From the NCBI RefSeq assembly GCF_963576675.1, contig NC_088915.1, positions 7,445,001-7,509,000 on the forward strand: a DNA stretch of 64,000 nucleotides, given 5' to 3'. The position numbers were made by a program, and so were the translations under genes. The first letter of the stretch is position 1. Each line of letters starts with the position of its first letter. Below the pieces are notes generated by a model that was given only the letters and a program-made list of their open reading frames with translations, made no database searches and was not told where the DNA came from. Shown here piece by piece: positions 1 to 10,730 of the stretch. This DNA is from Euphorbia lathyris. Lineage: Eukaryota; Streptophyta; Magnoliopsida; Malpighiales; Euphorbiaceae.

Positions 1-566
1 CTAAAATTTGTTAGTTTTATTTCTCTATCTTTTTACCCATATTTCATTCAATGACATAATTAACATATTTCAAAGTATTATAAGTATAATAATTATTTCA
101 TGTTCCTCTATCTTTTTATCTATATTCCATCCAATTTATGACGTGTGCCATAATTATCATATTTTAAGTATTACAAATATGATCATTATGACATGTATCA
201 AAATGAATCTAACATGTTTATAGTGGATATAAACATGTATAACAGTAAAAATTAACTTCAAGCTTCTCATTCTATTCTAATGAATTTCCATATGATTACA
301 ATTTTATTAAACAAACCTCTAAGCTGCACACCTTTCCACTCTAAATAAATATATCCAATCTACACTTCATTGCTGTTATTAAAATCGTGTATGTTCCAAA
401 AAATATGTTTTATGTTCCAACAAATATGTCTTATGTTCTAACATATATAACATGTTAAAAAATAAAACACAAACTTTGCCAATAGAAACTTCTACAATAT
501 ATTTTACAAAAATTACAATAACTATCCCATATATATTACAAATTATAACTAACTAAACTAATAATA
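1..566. other. AT-rich non-coding DNA downstream of the Ulp1-type gene
   Basis: No credible coding exon is visible. The short plus-strand frame near the left edge is AT-rich and has no recognisable domain. Several copies of the TGTTCYAAAATAT-like word seen throughout the neighbouring gene occur near 395-450, so this DNA probably belongs to the same element, whose left end lies outside the window. Confidence 0.5.
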
Positions 567-3500
567 CTAGTGTTCATTCTTCCATTTTAATGCCTTCCCA
601 TTAACAGCAGCAACTTCTTTGTTTCCAGGATCTGACAAAATCCTCCAACAGAACTCAACTCTAAAATTCTTCAACGGATCAACCTGCAATATTACAAAAT
701 TAATATTACTAATATTCTCAAAATAATAACATCAACCTATCATAAAAAAGATTTAAAAAAAAACTCACATTGTTATCTCCAACTCCAATATCCCATTTAT
801 CAACATCTTGTCCAAAATATAATTCCATATGCTTCATAAGGAAAACACCACAATCATCATTGTTGGTTGTGTCTTTCCACTTCAACTTCAAATGTCTTGC
901 ACTATAAGCACTGATATCATTCAAACATTCAGGGCTTTCTCTTTTAATATAAAGTGAATATGCTTTCATCTGGAAAACATAAAACAACATCTTATGAATA
1001 TTAAAACATATCATAAACTATTCAGAACATACAGTTAGTTTTTCAGAACATGATAATAAATATATAGAACACAATAACAAAACTAAAAAACAGTTGAGTA
1101 ATATTACCAAAGCCTTTGCAAAACCCTTATATTTACTAGAAGGTTGAACACCTTTCTCAAGAGCTTTGTTATCAATAACATCTATTTTTCCAGTAAAATG
1201 GTTGATAACAAAAAGATAGAAATGTGCAGCATGAACAACCGGAAAGAACACCTAAAAAGATAAACCATTAGCAATCATAATAATTTCAAACAAAAATTAC
1301 AGTAAAACACAATTTACTTTTAATATAATTACCAACTGATAATTTTGTAAACTATCTACTTTAGCCTCACGAAGTTCATAACTAATCCTCTCAAAAAAAG
1401 CATCGTGTCTATCGCTGTACTTAGTAGATCCAGGAACTCCCTTATCTGTACATAGTAACAACTATACAAAAATACAACATTCATATTAATATAATCCAAT
1501 TTCTTTTTAACAAAAAAAAAATATCAAAAAGTAAAAACACATACAAATGGTACAGTAGAGAAGAAGAATCTGTTCGCAGCAATTTGACCCCTGCTCTTCC
1601 TTTCACCATTCAATATTCGAGACCACGCATCAACAACATTACAAACCAAATGATTCTTTCCTGACAAGGTCATAATCTCCTCTCTATTGATTGTGGACAA
1701 AGAATCACTATACAACAACTCACTTCAAAAAAAAGCAAACAGAATAAAATAAAAACAATAAGTATATCTTAAAGAAAAATCAAATTAACACAAACAACAT
1801 TCAATTAAGATCTTACTGTGGGTCTCCATTACAGAAAGCATATTCCACCAACATTCTCCTCGAACCAAGCATATTATTTAGTAAATGCTCAGACTCAACC
1901 AAAAATGGAGACTGTAGATACACAGGCAACTTTGAAATCCTTTTTGCACGATTTCCAACACCACCTTCTTCCACTTTCTCACCTACATCTTTCTCTACTC
2001 TCCTATTAACAACATAAAAAAATAACAAAAAGGAAAAAAAATTAACCATGTTCCAAAACAGAAAACACATACTCTTAAATTCTATTCTCATGTTCTAAAA
2101 TATAAACCATATGTTCAAAAAACACATACAGATATTCTAAATTACAAAAATTCTTAAATATCACTTACATTGTATTACTATTAGAAACATCATCAGTAAA
2201 ACAGTCATCAAGTCCAGTAACTCCTACTCTTACCACTTCTTCCACAAACTCTTTCCGAACTTCATCCAAATCAATTTGACTATATTTCATACCACACCTA
2301 CTTTTCCACTACAAAATATAAAAAAAATTAATACCATAAAACAAACTATAATTTCAAAATAATGCAACAAAACATTTATTATAAGTGGACTATACATTTT
2401 CAGCAAACTTCAAATCATTGTCCATCACAATATCTCTCATGTACCGCATTACAAAAAAACCACATGTTTTATGATCTTTCTGCTCTGGCACACCCTACAA
2501 CACAACAAGCACAACATTAAAATCATGTACATCAATCTAACCTTTACGTTCTAAACAATTTCACACATGTACAAAACCAATATACAAATTAAGAGCTACC
2601 AAAAGTGCAGTCCATTTGACTTTAATTTGATCATTCCCAGAGTATAATAGAATAGCGCTGTTAAAATGAAATTCATTAAAATCAGGTACATAATCTTAAT
2701 CTTAAAACATAATTATATATCAAATAAACTATAAAACAAAATATAAACAAAAAACATACTCATTCACAACATCCATCCATATATCTGCCCTTGGCAAACG
2801 CCTTCTCAACGGATCCAACCAATAAGCTCTAAAATTAGTCAAATCGATAACTGACAACGTCCAGTGTCCACTGAAAATAATACTATTATTATTTCAAAAT
2901 AAAGAAAATTACTTACAAAAATATTAAATAAAATAACTAAAATTTCATACCCTGTATTATATGGACACAAAAAGATAGACTTATCCATCGTGGACATCTT
3001 CAATCGATTCATCAACTCATATGAGCGCTGGCTTACTGTTTTAGTACTTCCAATTGAATAAGTGTAATAAGGATCGACAAAATAAAACAATTTGTCCATT
3101 CCTCTTTTCTTCAACAAATTAAACAAGTAGCTACATAAAAACACAAAAGTACATAGTAAGAATCAACTACAACTAATATAAATAAAACTATAATATTTCA
3201 AAAACAAAATACCTCATATAGAAAATTATAACGTTGCAAGTTATCTCTCCCATATGAACCAAAGAATATATATCCTGCCTCAACAATAATGTTTTAGCAG
3301 CATGTCCAAACAATTCTTCACCAACAACATAGCTAACAAAATTGCCTTTCACCAACTCGAAATTAGCCCATTTGCACAGACGCTGTAACTTATCTGGAAT
3401 ATTTCTAGGCAAAGCTTGTAAATCTACATCCACAACATCTTCTATCATCACGTTATCAACTTCATCATCAACAACAAACCTGTTGACAAAACAAACCACC

Positions 3501-5918
3501 TTAAAACATAAAAAAGCAATAAGATAATCAGAAACATAAAACCTATGTACTAAACAATAAGGCATATGTTCTAAAATATAACAAACATTAAAAAAAATAA
3601 ACAAAATATAAAATAATTCTTATCACATACATTACTTTAGGATCAGAATTATTCTTCACATCTGCAACATCCACTTTCTCAACAAAATTTTTTGTTTGTG
3701 TAGATCCACCTTCAGCTCCAACAAAATCATGCAACTCTTGACTCAACAAATTAAAATTTGGACAAGAATATTTTTCTTCAGATTTCTTCATTGGAGTTTC
3801 ACTTTCTCTCTGATCTTTCTTCTCTCTTTTTATTCTTTCAACTAAAGCATCTATCTCATCAAAAAATTCAGAATTAAGATAAGGATGACTATCTTGACTA
3901 GACAAATCACATTCAAAATCTCCAGTCATTCCTGTATCTTTTTTACTTTCAGCTTTGTTCTCATTAACAACTTCTTCTTTCCCTCCTTCACTTTGACTAA
4001 CTGGATCTTCATTGCCTCGAGTATATTTACTCCATAAACTCTTTATCACATTACCTATCTCAACGCTTGTACCATCTTCACCAAAAACAACATTAGCTTC
4101 TTTCAACATAACATACATTTCATTAACTTTAGAACCCAGTTCTTTAGCTAATGATTGGAACTTAGAAAGAAATTCCTGCATATACAAAACCATAATTAAA
4201 AAACAGGGCAAGTTATAAATAATAGTAAGCATGTTCTAAAATTTAATAAACATGTTCTAAAATTTAATAAGATTGTTCTAAAATTTAAAAACAAAGGGAA
4301 AGCTATAATAACGTACAAAAATTTCTGCTGGTCCACTAGAAGAAGCTTCTCCACATTCCTTCTTATTGCCAACTTCAGCATCTTGTTTATCTTCATTCCT
4401 ATTCACTGCTTCTCTTTCCAAATTTCCTTCATCCCCATACATACCTTCTCTTACCAAGTTTTCTCCTACCAATATTCTATTTAACACAATCCCACTTCCA
4501 AATCCCCTCAATTTCTCCAAAGCCATCCTCTTTTGAATTCGTTCTTTATTCCAAACAGATATCAATGGATAATCTCTTGGATTAACAACATTAGCTCGTT
4601 GAAGCCTATCAAAATAACTTATCTACAAAAAAATAACAAAAATGAACAAGTTAAACACAAATTAAAAAATAAACAGCCAACAAATATTGTCAAACACATA
4701 ATAAAAAAAAAATATACTTACCAACAAGAAAGGAAGGGGACCTGTGAAAAAAGTAGGACTCCTCTTCCAATCACTAACAGAATCCAACAAATGCTTATAT
4801 GCAAAAGAACACCAGTCCAAATTTACAATCTCATTAACATTCCTACAACTATAAAGAAATTTATAGTTCATAGCCTGGTTCTTGGTTGAACGAATACAAC
4901 AATTCACCGCACAGAATACGAAATGCAACAAAAACTCATCACACAATGGTTTCGTCTTCAGATCATTCAGCTTAGCAATCACAGTACTATTAATTGGACT
5001 TCCACTCACAAGCCCAAAATAAGACCTCCATTCAGCAAAAAAATCTGAACAATCATCTTCCCCAACATCTTGGGGCTCCTCAATCTCTACACCTCCACAA
5101 GGCAAGCCATAAACAGCTTGAAAATCTTCCTTAACAAACTTCAACTCTTCACTATTACCCAACATAAGGCTACACCTATCTACATTAAAACTATTGACAA
5201 GTCTTTCACAAAAAGAAGCATTATGAACATCTAAACGTAAATCCAAAAAACCACCAAATCCAATCCGTCTAATTGCATTCTTATGAGTCTCTGGAATATC
5301 ATTAAGAATACCAATAAACTGTTTAGGAGGTATTCTTTGACCAAGAGCAGTCTTATTCCTTTTAGAAATATTTTCATCATCACCTGCACTAACAACCTTC
5401 TTCCGCTTCTTTAAAAACCTAGAAGCAACATTTATGTTTCTTGCAAACTTAACTTTCTTTAGCTTCCTAGCATCAACGTCTTCCTTTAAACCATCAACAG
5501 AAGGTTCAGAAACTTGAGAAGAATCAAAACCTTTGCTACATAGACTCCTTGTTTGTCGTCTAAACATACCTTTACTAGATTGACTACTTGTTTCCTGCTT
5601 CAACGCACCTTTGATAGATTGACTCCTTGTTTCCCGCCTCAACAAATTATTAGACGGAACAACATAATTAGAGAGCAAATCATTGTCAGCAGGAATGGCT
5701 GACATTGAAGGTCTTTTAGAAATGGAAGGTCTTTTAGAAGTCCTCTTAAATCTTCTAGATGTCTGTCTTTTTCCACTTATAGCTTCAACAGGAACATCAC
5801 TCTTACCTTTCTTCTTATTTTTCATATCTTCATCAGAACAATATTGTTCAATAATTTCATCCAGCAAATTCTTATCAATCACATTACTTGGGAAACTATC
5901 TTCTCCATTTCCGCCCAT
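567..5918 (-). CDS. Transposon-type gene with two Ulp1/C48 cysteine peptidase-like modules
   Basis: A multi-exon minus-strand gene of the plant transposon 'Ulp1 protease family' kind, known from MULE-type elements. The start is the ATG at 5918 of the long first exon (5918-4722, donor GTAAGT). Further exons by GT/AG and reading frame: 4622-4317, 4175-3631, 3479-3213, 3130-2951, 2870-2760, 2657-2600, about 2494-2398, then others down to 1251-1108, 969-769 and 683-567. The N-terminal exon is basic and Ser/Arg-rich, followed by the globular segment that usually precedes Ulp1 in these proteins. The first C48-like module shows GGHWTLSVID (His), WLDP (Asp) at 2870-2760 and TCGFFVMRYM (Cys) near 2460. 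A second shows AAHFYLFVIN, DVIDN and DDCGVFLMKH at 1251-769. Both triads look complete. I see no stop inside the exons listed. It could be one long gene or two tandem genes. The substrate is unknown; SUMO-like deconjugation is the family expectation. Confidence 0.72.
4231..4290. repeat. Three tandem copies of a TGTTCTAAAATTTA unit in an intron
   Basis: The word TGTTCTAAAATTTAATAA is repeated three times with a period of about 20 bp inside the intron between exons 2 and 3. Isolated copies of the core TGTTCTAAAAT, or its complement ATTTTAGAACA, recur at about 430, 2090, 3567, 5952, 6070, 6177 and 6404. They therefore lie in introns and upstream sequence, not in exons. Confidence 0.7.
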
Positions 5919-6925
5919 TTTCTACAAAAAAAACAGAACATATAATCAACATTTTAGAACAAACAAATGCAAATATAGAACAAAACATAAAACAAATGCA
6001 ATAACTCATCAACAAAACATAAACTAATTTAACAAAGCAATAACTCATCAACAGAACATATGTTCAATATTTTAGAACAAAAACCATACAAAATAATACC
6101 ACAACAAACTTTGAAAGTTCAAACAAGCAAAACCCCCAAACAAAACCAATATCTCATTAACAGAACAATTGTTCAAAATTTTAGAACAAACACATGCAAA
6201 TATAGAACAAACTTTGAAAAAAAAATAAAATCATTTTGAAACTTACTAAATTTCAAAATCAAACCACAACAAACTTACATATTTCAAACAAATGAAAAAC
6301 CTACAAATCAAAAAGCAACAAAAAAAAGGTATCAAAACTAAAAAATAGAGAACAAACATAAAACAAAACAATATACCATTAACAGAACATACGTTCATCA
6401 TTTTAGAACAACAAACACAAAATATAAAACAATAATAAAACAACATAAAAACATTCTCAAACTAAATACATTTGAATACAAAAAACATAGAAAACACATA
6501 CATAAACTTCTTCATAAAGTTCAAACAAACGAAACCCTAGAAAATAAAAAAACTACATAAAATCGCTATCAAAATCAACGAAAAACATAAAACAACAAAA
6601 TAAACGAAGAACATTAAGCAACAAACCTCGTTCAGATGAACAAATTCATGGAAAAAAACGAAAAAGCGAAAAAATGCAAACAAAAACAATGAACAGAAAA
6701 AACGAACACGATAAACAACTAACCAAAGTTCAGAGGAAGAAATACACGGTATAATTGATGAAATGCAGAAAGCAAATCTTCTATCAAAACCAAAGTTGAT
6801 CGACTGTAGAAATGAGAGAAGATGGAAACAACGAAGGAGTCGAGGAACAAGTCGAAGAACGAAGAGACAGATCTTTTCAACTTCAAAAACGCGTGACTTC
6901 TCAAATGAAACTCACCGTTTTTGTC
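5919..6925. other. 5' flank and promoter region of the Ulp1-type gene
   Basis: AT-rich, non-coding DNA upstream of the minus-strand start codon at 5918. It carries at least four ATTTTAGAACA words. The last 200 bp before the LTR retrotransposon are more balanced in base composition and may hold the transcription start. No TATA box can be assigned with confidence. The retrotransposon inserted at 6930, so further upstream promoter sequence may lie beyond 16,890. Confidence 0.4.
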
Positions 6926-6930
6926 AAAAA

Positions 6931-7440
6931 TGATAACTTGCCGGATCCGATTTGATATTCCCTGCCGGAGTTACCTGCAAAACAGAACCGGAGATAGGAT
7001 CTCCGGGAAAACTCTCCGACGATCAAGTCAGTTTTGTAAGAGGGTTGGTAATTTGACAATAATATTGTAGGGCAAAAAATGTGAACGTACCTTTTTCCCT
7101 TGTTCTTAAGGCCTTTTATAGGTGTTTTTTAGGTAACCGCCGAGGGCGGTTACTCCTTAGTGGGCCACGTTCTGAGGGCGGTTCCCCCTTTTTAGGCCAT
7201 GTCCCTTTCGTGTCTTTCATGGCAACGAACGTGGTTCTGAGTGGGAGTCTTGATGCTCCGTTTAGGAATTCGGGGCGGTTACTCGCTTCACCCGTTTCCG
7301 CTTATTCGGGTCCCATTCGGGGCGGTTACTCGCTGCGTCCGCTTCCTTTATTCGGGTCCCATCCGATCTTAGACCATGGGTCTAAGTATGGGCTGGGCCT
7401 GCGAAATGAATATGACCCGGTTTAGCCTCGCGGGTCATCA
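6931..7440 (-). repeat. 3' LTR of the Tat element (510 bp)
   Basis: Matches 16380-16890 almost base for base. It begins TGATAACTTGCC and ends GCGGGTCATCA on the plus strand. Differences from the other LTR include a one-T deletion in the TCAGTTTTG run and about seven point changes. The open frames inside are ordinary LTR sequence and not genes. Confidence 0.95.
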
Positions 7441-7456
7441 CATGCCTCCCCTTTAG
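7441..7456 (-). other. Polypurine tract
   Basis: On the minus strand CTAAAGGGGAGGCATG lies directly against the 3' LTR, the position and composition expected of the plus-strand primer for reverse transcription. Confidence 0.75.
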
Positions 7457-7696
7457 TTTGATACAAGAGCCCCTTTAGGGTCTGTTCATAGGGGACGCTT
7501 CGTTTTTGCTTGTCTATTCAAAATTCAAAAACTTATGAATTTTTCCTCTTTCGTTATTTCTTTTTCGGCGTCATCTTTTCCGGCGTTGACCTCTTATTTC
7601 CGTCACTTCTCTGTGTTGTCTTTCCCATGTAAGTTTTCCTCTTCATAACTTGTACCTTGTTCGGCTTTTTACTTCTGTTTATTTCTTTTCCTCAAC

Positions 7697-10022
7697 ATGT
7701 CGAACCCCGACCTCGACTTCGCACCGTTCGATGAGAACTACGTCCGCGAGGTTTCTCATGAAGTTGATGAGATGGTTGATGAAGTTTCAACCAGTTCTCA
7801 TGGGTCTGATTCCCACCCCGCTGACTTCCTCCATCTGGCGAATACAACCGACGAGGGTCTAGATTTTGACCCTAAGAAGTTGATTCCGCCACCTGTCCCA
7901 ACCCCCCGTTTGTTACCAAAGAGGGACAGGTCGGGAAGCCTAGTTTGTCGCGAGACCATTGAGGATTTGCGGGTGCAATATCCTTGGCTCCAAGGTCTCG
8001 AGACCATCATTCCCGGGGAGGATAGAGGACCGGGCGATTACCCAAAGGGGTATTTCACCATTTTCGTCGCCCAAATTATCTATGGCTTCACTTATCCGCT
8101 GGCGGATGAGATTGCTTCCATCCTCGACGGTTACGGAATCGCACCCGGGCAGTTACATCCAAATGGATGGGCCGACTTGACCCTAGATAAATTTCTGGCG
8201 GATTGTTTGGAGGTTCCTTTCTCGCTCAAAATTTTCTCCAAGCTTCATCATTTCAAGAGTTCGGCGGGATATTTCACTTTCATCCGCCAGAGCGGATACT
8301 ATGGTTTTGACGAGAAGCTGAACAAGATCTGCGAGTGGGATTGCTCTTACTTTTTTATCAAGTTTAATGAGGGAAATCTGAACTTCCTTCGCCGTTGGGG
8401 CCGGCCCAATGTGAAGAGTTTGAACTTCGGTTACCCCAGCAAGGAAGAATCCGCTGTCATCGAGTTCCTGAAGAGTACCCCTCCTTTTGTATGGACATAT
8501 GATCAGGCCTTCCATATGCTAAGGAGCCGAGTAGCGATTGCCTACCGCGAGGGGGATCGCGTGGTCTATATCCCTTATCGCGTTTTTGTACAAGGTACTT
8601 TTTATTTCCAAGTTGATGATTTCTTTTAACCCTTTCCAGGGGTGATCCTTTATCTCAAATCGGTGCAGATCGGGAGGCTAAAGCCCTAGCGAGAAGGAAG
8701 AAGCGGATGGCGGGAACCGCTTCCGTTGTAGGGGCGGATTCTTCTGGAGGAACGATTCCTTCCATTGAGGCGGCTTCTCCTGTAAGGGCCTCCGTTTCAC
8801 AAGGTCCCGCTTCTGCCTCCGAGGATCTTCCTTTGACGAGGAAGCGGAAGATAAGTGCGGATACAGAGTCTTATCATCCCAAGAAGAAGAACACCTCCGC
8901 GTCCCTTACTGTTGGCGGTACACCCGTATCCGCCTCATCCAAAGGAAAGAGAAGTACCCCAATTCACGAGGTATCTTGATCTATTCCCTCTTTCTATATT
9001 GCTACTTTTTTCCTCATGAGCTATCTGTTGTTCTCTTGATATTTTTCTTTACGCCTTTGCAGCCAATTCCCGACATCAGCGGATGGTGGACTAGGACCTT
9101 TGGCATGGCCGTGAGTTTTTCTTACAAGGACATTGTCTCTTCCATATGCAATGTCCTCGGGCGGCTTCCCTCTGCTTCCCGTGTGCGCGAACAAGTACCG
9201 CTCCCTACCGCTGTGGAGGGGATCGAGAAGCGTTCTGTAGAGGTATATTGTTGCTTGTCATTCTCTTTCAAGGATCTTGTGTCCATTGTAACCGCCTATT
9301 TCTATTCGCCCTTTTTTATTCGTGAGCCGTCTTATATGCAGATTATCAATTTCGTTGAGGGCATTCTCCGAAGGGATGCCGAGCGAGCCAAGGAGTTGGA
9401 AGGTCTTGGTACTGAATTGGCGACTCAGAAGTCGCTTTATGATGATGTCCAAGGGAAGGTGAAGGTCCTAGAAGGCGCCCTTCAGAAGGCTGTGAGCGAG
9501 AAGGAGGAGGCTCTTAAATCTCTTCAGGCTAAGTCCGATGAGCTGCGAAAGGCCCTCGATGATCTAGCTGATTCCAAGGAGACACAAAAGAAGAGGGCTG
9601 AGGAAATTCTGGCTGAAGACGGTGTCCGCATCTACTGGTATGGGGAGCGGATTCATGCCGCTTATGAGCATGGACATCAGGGTCTCGTACTTAACCGCCC
9701 CAAGGTTCCCATCCCTGAAAAGGATTTAACTGAGAAGTGGGACAAGCTGGAAGCCGAGGATGCTGATATGGATGAGGTACTCCTCTTAGATTGGAAGAGT
9801 TTTCAGGAATCTCCAATTATCGGCGAGATCCCTACCCAGAATGCGGAAGAAGGGGCACCGCAGGACATCTCTCAGCCTGAGCAAGAGGTACCGCCCTCTG
9901 AAGCAGTTATTGATTCGAGGGTTGAGGATTCGCTTGAAGTAGATCCGCCCACTGGAGGAGATGAGGGAGTCGCTGGAGGCGAGGAAAGCAATAGGGGTGA
10001 AGGAGAGGAAGCTGTAGCATAG
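7697..10022 (+). CDS. Antisense additional ORF (aORF) of the Tat element, 'putative gypsy-type transposon' domain plus coiled coil
   Basis: A spliced gene on the strand opposite to gag-pol, in the 3 kb between integrase and the 3' LTR. Exon 1 (7697 to about 8594) encodes an acidic start, then a domain with the pattern GIAPGQLHPNGWADL and the run FTYPL...CLEVPFSLKIF. I recognise this as the plant family labelled putative gypsy-type transposon (Transposase_28-like). Later exons: about 8640-8970 (Ser/Lys-rich), 9063-9242 (PDISGWWTRTFGMA) and 9342-10022, a Glu/Lys-rich coiled coil with an acidic tail. The introns at 8971-9062 and 9243-9341 have clean GT/AG ends. The first junction is unresolved: the obvious GT/AG pair (8595-8639) is only 45 bp and joins the exons out of frame, so this copy may carry a small frameshift. 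Antisense ORFs of this kind are known in Retand and Grande; their role is unknown. Confidence 0.78.
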
Positions 10023-10304
10023 TTTAATTTATATTTGGACTTTTTGTATGTAACAAACTGCCCGTATATATTAATTTTCTTTCACTTGCCGCTTTGCCTA
10101 TACGTGCGATTATTGTCACTTTATTTTCATGTATGATCCTTGCCTTTTGCCGACTTCATACTTGTAATTCTTCACAGTAATTTTTGCTTTCGCTAGGGTG
10201 GCCAAACCCTTTTTGCAATTTTTGAGTACTCGTTTATTCGCTTAATTTTATGCCTTACTCTATTATTTTTCTTTCGAAAATAATATAATCATAAGGTTAA
10301 TCAT

Positions 10305-10541
10305 AAGGTTTTGCGAGTGATGCGTAATCATGCATCCGCCTTTCTTTAATAGGCAACACATTTATGTGTTTTTTGAGTTTAACCCTAAGGGTTTTGCGAG
10401 TGATGCGTAATCATGCATCCGCCTTTCTTTAATAGGCAACACATTTATGTGTTTTTTGAGTTTAACCCTAAGGGTTTTGCGAGTGATGCGTAACCATGCA
10501 TCCGCCTTTCTTTAATAGGCAACACATTTATGTGTTTTTAA
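10305..10541. repeat. Tandem repeat, 83-bp unit, about 2.8 copies
   Basis: The unit starting TTGCGAGTGATGCGTAA begins at 10311, 10394 and 10477, giving a period of 83 bp with almost no divergence. It contains CATGCATCCGCC and AACACATTTATGTGTT, the latter self-complementary. It lies between the 3' end of the antisense ORF and the 3' end of integrase, where the two opposite transcripts would converge. Confidence 0.92.
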
Positions 10542-10730
10542 GAACAATCCGCATTCGGGCGTAACATATTGAATAAATGTAATAATTGAATACCTTTATT
10601 GATAAAGAGAAAAGGTTTATTACATAGGTACACCAACTGTGTGGGATCAAAGCCTCATTAAAACCTTTTATCAGAAAACCCAATGGGAAAAACTCATAAA
10701 AGGAAAAAGAGTACTCGTCATTTCCTCGAA

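Noticed and set aside
7081..7425. A 114-residue plus-strand frame, nearly identical at 16531-16875
   Set aside because: Both lie inside the two LTRs; similarity is due to LTR duplication, and the frame has no domain or neighbouring splice logic.
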